Under the pieces are notes generated by a model, which made no database searches, was not told the DNA's origin, and was given only the letters and a program-made list of their open reading frames with translations. Below, in pieces: positions 1-5,585 of a stretch of DNA of 8,341 nucleotides. Source of the stretch: Chloroflexi bacterium RBG_19FT_COMBO_55_16 (GTDB taxonomy: Bacteria; Chloroflexota; Anaerolineae; Anaerolineales; UBA4823); NCBI GenBank assembly GCA_001795335.1, contig MGOK01000152.1, positions 224 to 8,564 of the forward strand. Reading direction: 5' to 3'. How positions within the stretch are numbered: the first letter of the stretch is position 1; the number at the start of each line of letters is the position of its first letter. The position numbers were made by a program, and so were the translations under genes.

Positions 1-54
1 AGGGATATATGGTCTTACCAGTCGCAGAACTAAAAAATCGTTATTGAGGGTAGC

Positions 55-972
55 ATGCCTAAGCATAAAACCAAATTGATCCTCAACCCCAATGCTGACC
101 TGGGGCGCGCCTGGCATTGGGGTGCTGACTTACGCCCTATCGTTGAAGAGTTCGGTGGTGCCGACTGGACAGGAACCGTATACCCGACCCACGCCACTGA
201 GCTTGCCTGCCAGGCTGCCGAAGAGGGATACGAGCTGATTATCGCCGTTGGCGGAGACGGCACAACCCATGAAGTGGTCAATGGCCTGATGCAGGTGCCT
301 GCCGAGCGTCGCCCCCGCCTGGGCGTGGTGCCGGTCGGCTCCGGCAATGACTTCGCCCACAACATCGGTCTGCCATCCCGCCCGGAACTCGCCATGCGTC
401 AAGTCTTCACTGGCCAGCCCAAGAGAATCGACCTGGGCTTGGCCGTGGATGGGCACGGTCGCCGCGAGTATTGGGATAACACCTTCGGGGTTGGTTTTGA
501 TGCTACGGTGACCATCCGCTCACGCAAAATTACACTCGTGCATGGTTTCCTCATGTATTTCGTCGCCGTGGTGCAGACGATCTTGCTCAACCACGACGCG
601 CCCCGCCTGCAGATCACGACAGATAGCGAAAGCTGGGCTGAAGAGACCTTGATGATCGTATTGTGCAATGGTCCTCGTGAAGGAGGTGGGTTCTTTGTGG
701 CGCCAGATGCCCGCAACGACGATAACCAGCTCGATTATGTCGCCATCCGCCGGGTCTCTCGACTGATGATGTTCCGCCTGATCCCTGAAGTGATGAACGG
801 CACCCATGGCCGTTTCCCTCAGGTACGGATGGGGAAGTTCCAGGGCATGAAGCTGGAATCTGAACGCCCGCTCTACATCCATATCGATGGCGAGATCTTC
901 GCTGGCTTTGGCACCGACGTTCGCCAGCTATCGGCGGAGATTTTGCCGGGCGCACTTGAAGTAATTGTTTAA
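55..972 (+). CDS. Diacylglycerol kinase family (DagK/YegS-like) lipid kinase
   Basis: This 305-aa protein is a cytosolic or membrane-peripheral lipid kinase of the DAGK catalytic-domain family, which transfers phosphate from ATP to diacylglycerol or a related lipid alcohol. Visible hallmarks are the N-terminal LILNPNA strand (residues 8-14), the GGDGT nucleotide-binding motif (66-70), PVGSGNDFA (93-101), a GFDA segment after the interdomain linker, the glycine-rich FFVAP region followed by D222-D223...L226-D227, and the C-terminal DGE (278-280), where the family has its catalytic acidic residues. Length is typical for the bacterial family (about 290-310 aa), so the gene looks complete. The start is supported by a GAGGG Shine-Dalgarno-like stretch four bases upstream (46-50). 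It is the first gene of the + strand cluster in the window; only 54 bases precede it, so whether it heads the operon is unknown. The exact lipid substrate (diacylglycerol, sphingoid base or undecaprenol-like) is not determinable. Confidence 0.93.
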   Translation: MPKHKTKLILNPNADLGRAWHWGADLRPIVEEFGGADWTGTVYPTHATELACQAAEEGYELIIAVGGDGTTHEVVNGLMQVPAERRPRLGVVPVGSGNDFAHNIGLPSRPELAMRQVFTGQPKRIDLGLAVDGHGRREYWDNTFGVGFDATVTIRSRKITLVHGFLMYFVAVVQTILLNHDAPRLQITTDSESWAEETLMIVLCNGPREGGGFFVAPDARNDDNQLDYVAIRRVSRLMMFRLIPEVMNGTHGRFPQVRMGKFQGMKLESERPLYIHIDGEIFAGFGTDVRQLSAEILPGALEVIV

Positions 973-1022
973 CATGAAACGTATTGCGTGAAATGTGAAT
1001 GCATAACACGTAAAGCGTAGAT
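973..1022. repeat. Degenerate heptamer tandem repeat between genes
   Basis: The whole 50-bp gap between the lipid kinase stop codon and the next start codon divides into units of seven bases (one of eight), nearly all beginning C(G/A)T: CATGAAA, CGTATTG, CGTGAAA, TGTGAAT, GCATAACA, CGTAAAG, CGTAGAT. The array starts directly after TAA and ends directly at ATG. It resembles in style the short tandemly repeated heptamers described in cyanobacteria, although the unit differs. It supplies no recognisable Shine-Dalgarno for the downstream gene. Function is unknown; it may be a slippage-generated spacer. Confidence 0.5.
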
Positions 1023-2669
1023 ATGCCTGATTTAATCCACAGCCTGCAAAGCCAAGACCTGAGCCACTTGCAGATCGTCGCCAGGTTGTGGGGTGTGGAG
1101 CTGGACGCCCCGCAGGCGCGCTCGGCCCTAGATTTCCTGGCACCGGCCTTGCTTGACCGCCAGCTTGTCGCTGAAGTGGTCGACGCCTTACCCTCCGAAG
1201 CCCAGGTCGCTCTTCATGAACTGCTGCACAATCAGGGTCGCTTGCCCTGGTCGCTCTTTACCCGCCGACATGGGACAGTGCGAGAAATGGGTCCTGCCCG
1301 GCGCGATCGTGAAAAGCCCTACCTGCACCCGGTCTCCCCGGCTGAAATGCTTTGGTACCGCGCCCTGGTGGGGCGCGCTTTTTTTGACACCCCGGCCGGC
1401 CCAGAAGAGTTCGCCTACCTCCCGGACGACCTGATGCGCTTGCTGCCCGCCTTTCAAGGCAAACCTTCACAGCCTATGGGGCGCCATGCCTCTCCCATAG
1501 AGCGCGCTCTTCCCATCCTGGCCTCCGACCGCATTTTGGATGACGCCTGCACTCTGATCGCTGCCCTCCGCCTGGACATATCTTGGGAGTCGCTTTCCCT
1601 CTCAGAGAGCAATACTCCCCTATCCCCTCTTCCCCTGCGTTCCCTGCTTTCCGCGGCTGGTCTGCTGGATTCCCAAGGCCTGCCTCTGCCGGAGCCGACG
1701 CGTGCCTTCCTAGAGGCCGAGCGAGGTGCAGCCCTGGCCCAGTTAGCCCGCGCCTGGTTGAACAGCTCAGACTTTAACGAGCTGACTCTGATTCCGGACT
1801 TGATCCTGGAGGGAGAATGGGAAAACGATCCACTGCGCGCTCGCCGCTCTCTCCTAGAGCATTTATCTTCTGTTCCGCAGGACACCTGGTGGAGCCTGGA
1901 GGCTTTCGTCGCCGCCGTACGCCAGCAATCCCCCGATTTCCAACGCCCAGCAGGTGATTATGACTCCTGGTTTATCCGGGCGCGTGAAACCGGAGAATAT
2001 CTGCGCGGCTTCGAGCACTGGGATAAGGTAGATGGGGCGCTGATCCGCTATCTGATCGCGGGACCCTTGCATTGGCTTGGGATCGTCGACCTGGCTATGC
2101 CGGGGGTGGGTGAACCCGTGGCGGCCTTTCGCTTTTCAGCCTGGGCAGCTGCTCTCCTAAAGGGGGATCCGCCAGATGGTCTTCCTTCCGAAGAGGAGAC
2201 CATCCTGGTCAGGTCAGATGCCCGCTTGCATCTCGCCCGGCGGGTGCCGCGCGCCGTCCGTTATCAGGTGGCTCGTTTCTGTGACTGGGAAGGTGAAAAA
2301 GGAGCGGTTTACCGCTACCGCTTGACCCCAGGCTCCCTGGAACGTGCCCGCCAGCAAGGGCTGGGTGTGAACCACTTACTCGCCCTTTTACGTCGCCACA
2401 TTGCGACGGTGCCCCCCTCTCTGGTCAAGGCCCTGGAACGCTGGGATGAGCACGGCAGACAGGCCCGAATAGAACAACTGCTGGTGCTGCGTTTGAGCTC
2501 GCCCGAGATCTTAAAGGAATTGCGCGCCTCCCCTGCTGCTCGCTTCCTGGGAGTACCGCTCGGCCCCACAGCGGTGATCGTCAAACCCGGCGCCCGTGAT
2601 AAGGTGTTGGCGGCATTAGCTGAGATGGGTTATCTTAGCGAGGTAGATTTTGATAATGATTTTTTATAG
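1023..2669 (+). CDS. XPB/Ssl2 N-terminal-like (helicase-associated domain) protein without helicase motor
   Basis: This 548-aa protein resembles the helicase-associated, XPB/Ssl2 N-terminal-like family found as stand-alone proteins in Chloroflexota and Actinobacteria. The clearest match is the C-terminal part (about residues 445-548): a helix-rich stretch with LLALLRRH, then PSLVKALERW, a strand-like VLRLSSPEIL, and a terminal segment with GPTAVIV and LAEMGYL. The N-terminal half is leucine-rich and helical, probably winged-helix-like. I see no Walker A, no DEAD/DEAH box and no transmembrane segment, so it is unlikely to be a helicase itself; a DNA-binding or protein-interaction role is inferred. 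The start MPDLIHSLQS is family-like but has no Shine-Dalgarno; the upstream bases are a heptamer repeat. Fifteen bases separate it from the dehydrogenase, implying co-transcription. Codons 113-121 contain a terminator-like hairpin with a T-run. Function in vivo is unknown. Confidence 0.8.
   Translation: MPDLIHSLQSQDLSHLQIVARLWGVELDAPQARSALDFLAPALLDRQLVAEVVDALPSEAQVALHELLHNQGRLPWSLFTRRHGTVREMGPARRDREKPYLHPVSPAEMLWYRALVGRAFFDTPAGPEEFAYLPDDLMRLLPAFQGKPSQPMGRHASPIERALPILASDRILDDACTLIAALRLDISWESLSLSESNTPLSPLPLRSLLSAAGLLDSQGLPLPEPTRAFLEAERGAALAQLARAWLNSSDFNELTLIPDLILEGEWENDPLRARRSLLEHLSSVPQDTWWSLEAFVAAVRQQSPDFQRPAGDYDSWFIRARETGEYLRGFEHWDKVDGALIRYLIAGPLHWLGIVDLAMPGVGEPVAAFRFSAWAAALLKGDPPDGLPSEEETILVRSDARLHLARRVPRAVRYQVARFCDWEGEKGAVYRYRLTPGSLERARQQGLGVNHLLALLRRHIATVPPSLVKALERWDEHGRQARIEQLLVLRLSSPEILKELRASPAARFLGVPLGPTAVIVKPGARDKVLAALAEMGYLSEVDFDNDFL
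1359..1385 (+). terminator. Intrinsic-terminator-like hairpin inside the coding sequence
   Basis: CGCGCCC (1359-1365) and GGGCGCG (1371-1377) form a perfect seven-pair all-GC stem with a five-base TGGTG loop. After one C there is an uninterrupted run of seven T (1379-1385). This is the textbook layout of a rho-independent terminator on the + strand, yet it lies within the 548-aa gene and encodes an ordinary stretch (RALVGRAFF). It may be a coincidence of GC-rich Arg/Gly codons next to TTT-TTT. Alternatively it could cause premature termination when translation fails. The structure is certain; activity is not shown. Confidence 0.4.
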
Positions 2670-2684
2670 TCTGGAAAGGATATA

Positions 2685-3704
2685 ATGAATTCCCCCATCG
2701 AGGTATTAATTACATTACCCTTCCCCGAAGAGCTGGTCAGTCAGCTTCAGGCAGTGTCGCCGCGCCTGCGCCTCACCCTGCAGAAAGCCAGCGAACCCAA
2801 GGACATATCAGCCGAGATCTGGCAGCGTACAGAAATCCTGTACACCGACCAGGTGTTGCCTAACCCTGACCAGGCGCCCGCGCTGAGCTGGATCCAGTTC
2901 CACTGGGCTGGGTTGGAACGTTCCATCGATACACCCATCCTGCGCAAGCCCAAATTAGTCGCTACCTCCCTCAGCGGTGCGGCGGCCACCCAGGTTGCCG
3001 AGCATGTGGTGTTGATGTGCCTGGCACTTGGCCATCGCTTGCCAGACCTGGTCGACCACCAAAAACGGGCTGAGTGGCCACGCGAGCGCTTCAAGCGATT
3101 CCTCCCGCTGGAGCTGCGCGACAGCACAGTCGGTATCGTGGGTTATGGCAGCATCGGCCGCGAGGTAGCGCGCATGTTGCGTGCCTTGGGTGCAACTATC
3201 CTGGCTTCTAAGCGAGATGCAATGCATCCAGACGATTCCGGCTACCTACCTCAAGGTTTGGGGGATCCGCGCAGCGATTTGGTGCACCGCCTTTACCCGT
3301 CCCAGGCCTTACGATCCATGCTCAAGGAATGCGACTTCGTGGTCATCGCTGTTCCTCTCACCCCCAAGACACGTGACTTGATCGGAATCGAGCAGCTGGC
3401 CGCCATGAAGACCACCGCTTTTCTGGTGGACGTCTCACGCGGCGGGGTGGTAAACCATTCTGCCTTGCTAGTCGCCTTGCGCGAGCATAAGATCGCCGGG
3501 GCTGCCTTGGACGTTTTCCCCGAAGAGCCTTTGCCTGCAGACAGCCCGCTCTGGAAATTTCCCAATGTCCTGCTCACGCCTCACATTTCCGGCAATTCTC
3601 CATTCTATGACCAGCGAGCCATTACATTATTTGCCGATAACCTTGCCCGCTATCTGGCTGGAACACCTCTGCTCAACCCCGTCGACCCACTGCGAGGGTA
3701 TTAA
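2685..3704 (+). CDS. D-2-hydroxyacid dehydrogenase, probably NADP(H)-dependent
   Basis: This 339-aa cytosolic oxidoreductase of the D-isomer-specific 2-hydroxyacid dehydrogenase family interconverts a 2-keto acid and a D-2-hydroxy acid. The split substrate domain (about 1-105 plus the C-terminus) flanks a Rossmann domain with GYGSIG (153-158). The catalytic triad is complete: R252 in DVSRGG, E281 in DVFPEEP, H300 in TPHISG. At the end of the second Rossmann strand, where NAD-dependent members carry an Asp, this protein has S175-K176-R177, as in NADPH-preferring glyoxylate/hydroxypyruvate reductases; NADP(H) use is therefore inferred. Residues about 178-205 form an insertion before LRSMLKECDFVVIAVPLT. 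The start has a good AAAGGA Shine-Dalgarno (2675-2680). The stop overlaps the HAD gene start by one base (TAATG), implying translational coupling. Glyoxylate/hydroxypyruvate reductase is a possible role; 3-phosphoglycerate dehydrogenase is less likely because no ACT or other regulatory domain is present. Confidence 0.92.
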   Translation: MNSPIEVLITLPFPEELVSQLQAVSPRLRLTLQKASEPKDISAEIWQRTEILYTDQVLPNPDQAPALSWIQFHWAGLERSIDTPILRKPKLVATSLSGAAATQVAEHVVLMCLALGHRLPDLVDHQKRAEWPRERFKRFLPLELRDSTVGIVGYGSIGREVARMLRALGATILASKRDAMHPDDSGYLPQGLGDPRSDLVHRLYPSQALRSMLKECDFVVIAVPLTPKTRDLIGIEQLAAMKTTAFLVDVSRGGVVNHSALLVALREHKIAGAALDVFPEEPLPADSPLWKFPNVLLTPHISGNSPFYDQRAITLFADNLARYLAGTPLLNPVDPLRGY

Positions 3705-4462
3705 TGCCCCCGTTCGATGCCCTGCTTTTCGACTTGGGAAATACACTGATTTACTTTGATGGTGACCGCCCGCTGGTCTTTGCTCAGGCGGATGCCGAGC
3801 TGCTGCATCATCTGAAGCTGGCAGGCTTGAATCTAGAAGGAGAAGCCTTTCTGGAAGACTTTCGTAATCGCCTGAGCGATTACTTCACCGAGCGCGAGTC
3901 TGCCTTCGTCGAATACACAACGGCTCATATCCTGCGCACGCTGCTGGCTGATTGGGGCTATCCACAAGTGCCCACTGGCTTAATCCGCTCGGTCTTGCGA
4001 GCCATGTATGCTGTCTCGGAGGCTCACTGGCATCTAGAAGTCGATACGATCCCCACGTTGAGCATTCTCCGTAGAGAAGGATACAGATTGGGTGTAATTT
4101 CCAATGCCTCTGATGACGATAACGTCCAGGCCTTGGTGGATAAGGCCGGCATCCGCCTATACTTCGATTTCATCATGACTTCAGCCTCGGTTGGCATCCG
4201 CAAGCCCAACCCGCGTATCTTCAGCCTGGCTCTGGAAAATTGGGACTTTCCACCTGGTCGGGTGGCAATGATCGGCGATACCCTGGGCGCGGATATCCTG
4301 GGAGCAAAGAACGCCGGCCTGTTCAGCATCTGGATCACCCGCCGCGCTGATGTCCCCGCCAATCGCGCCCACGCCGACACCCTCCGATCCGACGCGGTTA
4401 TCTCGAGCTTGAGCGAGCTGCTTGAACTCTTGGCGCAGATGAGTTCGTGGAATGTGGCATAG
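3704..4462 (+). CDS. HAD-superfamily hydrolase with altered motif I
   Basis: This 252-aa protein is a cytosolic haloacid-dehalogenase-superfamily hydrolase with a helical C1 cap (about residues 16-105). Motif I is FDLGNTL with nucleophile D10. Motif II is S133 in VISNAS. Motif III is K167 in GIRKPNPRIF. Motif IV is GDTLGAD with D192 and D197. The second motif I aspartate, the general acid/base of HAD phosphatases, is replaced by G12 (DxG instead of DxD). Other family branches that vary this position include L-2-haloacid dehalogenases (DxY) and phosphonatases (DxA), so a classical phosphomonoesterase activity should not be assumed. Length and the remaining motifs are intact, so it is not a decayed gene. 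The start codon shares one base with the dehydrogenase stop, indicating translational coupling; no separate promoter is visible. It is the last gene of the + strand cluster and faces the deacetylase gene across a 209-bp convergent spacer. Confidence 0.88.
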   Translation: MPPFDALLFDLGNTLIYFDGDRPLVFAQADAELLHHLKLAGLNLEGEAFLEDFRNRLSDYFTERESAFVEYTTAHILRTLLADWGYPQVPTGLIRSVLRAMYAVSEAHWHLEVDTIPTLSILRREGYRLGVISNASDDDNVQALVDKAGIRLYFDFIMTSASVGIRKPNPRIFSLALENWDFPPGRVAMIGDTLGADILGAKNAGLFSIWITRRADVPANRAHADTLRSDAVISSLSELLELLAQMSSWNVA

Positions 4463-4515
4463 GTATAGTAGAGTAGATAGGCGCGACTTTGGGTACTCGA
4501 CGGAACCCCAGTTTG

Positions 4516-4620
4516 GTGTCGCTGCGAGGAGCGTTCGTCAGAACGAAGTTCCGATGCGACGAAGCAGTCTCCTCTTGAACGTGTGGGAGATTGCCTCGCG
4601 AAGAACGCTCGCAGCAAGAC
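4516..4620. repeat. Imperfect palindromic intergenic repeat element, possible bidirectional terminator
   Basis: In the convergent 209-bp spacer the outer arms GCTGCGAGGAGCGTTC (4521-4536) and GAACGCTCGCAGC (4603-4615) are inverted copies, the left carrying three extra bases. An inner stem GCAGTCTCC (4564-4572) pairs with GGAGATTGC (4586-4594) through nine pairs including one G-T, around a 13-base loop. Between the left outer and inner arms sits about 27 bases that form their own small hairpin (CGTTC/GAACG). The sequence style (TGCGAGGAGCG...GAAGCA..TCTCC) recalls palindromic intergenic repeats common in Chloroflexota and some other phyla; this is from memory. No transposase is present, so any mobility would be non-autonomous. 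Lying between two converging genes, it could end transcription on both strands, but no T-run follows. The remaining bases of the spacer (4463-4515, 4621-4671) show nothing recognisable beyond a weak AT-only hairpin at 4650-4668. Confidence 0.65.
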
Positions 4621-4671
4621 CAAAGCATTGGGTCGACCTATGGCATTACCTTTTTAATTGGCAAAAAGCTA

Positions 4672-5433
4672 TTAGTCGCTCGCTACTCTCCCCTTATTCC
4701 CCTTATTCTTCTCCCAATTCTCATCGTTCTCCAGAGTGACCACGCGAAAGCTTTCAGCGTAAGCCATCTCCTTGCCTTTGGCGCTCTCCGCTGCCCATTC
4801 CTTAATCATAGGCTCCGGGTCCCAATCCTTCATCTGGCTTTTGTGGGCGCGCAGCGCAGCGATTTTGAGGTCAATCGTCGTTTCGATGTTGACGAACAGG
4901 TCACCCGGCCCCCACTCGGTAACATACACCTTGCGTGGCTTGTGAGCTTCCACCCCCTCTTCGGCCAGTTCTTCGAAAAGCTGCGGTTGTCCGGCCGCTG
5001 GAAAAGTCGCGTCCAGGGCAGCAGTCGCCGCGGCGCGGTGATCGGGGTGGTTGATATAATCATCGCCCGCCCAGACAATGGTCGGGTCGCCGCACACCAC
5101 CACTTCCGGCCGGAAGCGGCGGATCTCACGCACGATTTTTTTACGCAGTTCCAATGTGGGTTGTAACATGCCGTCTGGCTCTCTTAAAAAGATCACCTCT
5201 TTGACGCCGACGATCTCGGCCGCCGCCAGTTGCTCGGCTTCCCGGATTTGGGCCGCTCTTTCCTTGGTCATCATTTTCTCGGCAATCCCTACCTCGCCGC
5301 TGGTACACAGCACATAAACGACGCGTGTCCCGGCTTTTACCCAGCGCGCCACGGTGCCGGCGCAGGAAAATTCGATGTCGTCGGGGTGTGCTACGATGAT
5401 TATGGCGCTTTCGGGGACATAAAAGTTGCTCAT
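4672..5433 (-). CDS. PIG-L/LmbE-family N-deacetylase
   Basis: This 253-aa protein belongs to the PIG-L (LmbE-like) zinc-dependent deacetylases, which remove N-acetyl groups from GlcNAc-type conjugates in thiol-cofactor, glycolipid or antibiotic pathways. The N-terminal strand ends in AHPDDIE (15-21); H16 and D19 are the expected zinc ligands with D18 as likely general base. The second signature is NHPDHR (128-133), with H132 the probable third zinc ligand. No signal peptide or transmembrane segment is visible, so it is probably cytosolic. The family fold ends around AESFRVVTL (226-234). The following roughly 19 residues are a charged tail containing an in-frame NKG-NKG duplication. The start is supported by AGAGGAG upstream (5448-5454 on this strand). 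It is transcribed alone, divergently from the histidine kinase. The substrate is unknown; no glycosyltransferase or thiol-cofactor gene lies nearby to suggest bacillithiol- or mycothiol-type synthesis. Confidence 0.92.
   Translation of the reverse strand: MSNFYVPESAIIIVAHPDDIEFSCAGTVARWVKAGTRVVYVLCTSGEVGIAEKMMTKERAAQIREAEQLAAAEIVGVKEVIFLREPDGMLQPTLELRKKIVREIRRFRPEVVVCGDPTIVWAGDDYINHPDHRAAATAALDATFPAAGQPQLFEELAEEGVEAHKPRKVYVTEWGPGDLFVNIETTIDLKIAALRAHKSQMKDWDPEPMIKEWAAESAKGKEMAYAESFRVVTLENDENWEKNKGNKGRVASD
4690..4707. repeat. In-frame 9-bp tandem duplication in the deacetylase tail
   Basis: CCCCTTATT occurs twice in perfect tandem (4690-4698 and 4699-4707). A degenerate third relative, CTCCCAATT, is nearby at 4711-4719. 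On the coding strand it reads as Asn-Lys-Gly twice, just before the C-terminus of the deacetylase. The unit is three codons long, so copy-number change would preserve frame. Confidence 0.6.
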
Positions 5434-5471
5434 AAATTTCGTTAGATCTCCTCTACATAGTTTCTACGTCG

Positions 5472-5501
5472 ATTTTACCTTTCATACCCAATTTGTGGCA
5501 A
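5472..5501 (-). promoter_or_regulatory. Candidate sigma70-like promoter for the deacetylase gene
   Basis: Read on the - strand, TTGCCA (5496-5501) is separated by 18 bases from TAAAAT (5472-5477). This is a reasonable -35/-10 pair, placing transcription start near 5465 and leaving a leader of about 30 bases with the AGAGGAG ribosome site. Consensus match only; promoter rules in Chloroflexota are not well fixed. Confidence 0.35.
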
Positions 5502-5528
5502 TAGTCACACCGATATCGATCGAGGCAA

Positions 5529-5537
5529 TGGTAAAAT
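5529..5537 (+). promoter_or_regulatory. Candidate extended -10 promoter for the histidine kinase
   Basis: TGGTAAAAT (5529-5537) fits an extended -10 (TGn followed by TAAAAT), with transcription start expected near 5544 and a leader of about 40 bases. No convincing -35 is seen at the expected distance. The palindromes CGATATCG (5511-5518) and ATCGAT (5515-5520) lie just upstream and could be an operator. The two -10 candidates of this spacer share an inverted GGTAAAAT. Confidence 0.3.
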
Positions 5538-5585
5538 AAACGCACCCGAACCATCATATTGCCGGGCTGAAAATGGTCTGATGCA

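Noticed and set aside
2681..2686. TATAAT as an internal -10 promoter element
   Set aside because: It overlaps the dehydrogenase start codon right after its Shine-Dalgarno, so a transcript from it would lack the start; no matching -35 was seen.
2916..2925. GGAACGTTCC palindrome as a relative of the CGTTnGAA array
   Set aside because: A single isolated copy inside conserved dehydrogenase codons; best explained by chance.
4024..4623. 199-residue - strand frame antisense to the HAD hydrolase
   Set aside because: It mirrors well-conserved HAD motifs on the + strand and shows no domain of its own; its upstream part runs through the palindromic repeat.
4650..4668. CTTTTT/AAAAAG hairpin just past the deacetylase stop as a terminator
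   Set aside because: The stem is five A-T pairs plus one G-C, too weak for an intrinsic terminator; no clear T-run follows on the - strand.
4591..5166. 191-residue + strand frame across the convergent spacer and the deacetylase
   Set aside because: It begins in the palindromic repeat and runs antisense to the conserved zinc-binding deacetylase; no family resemblance.
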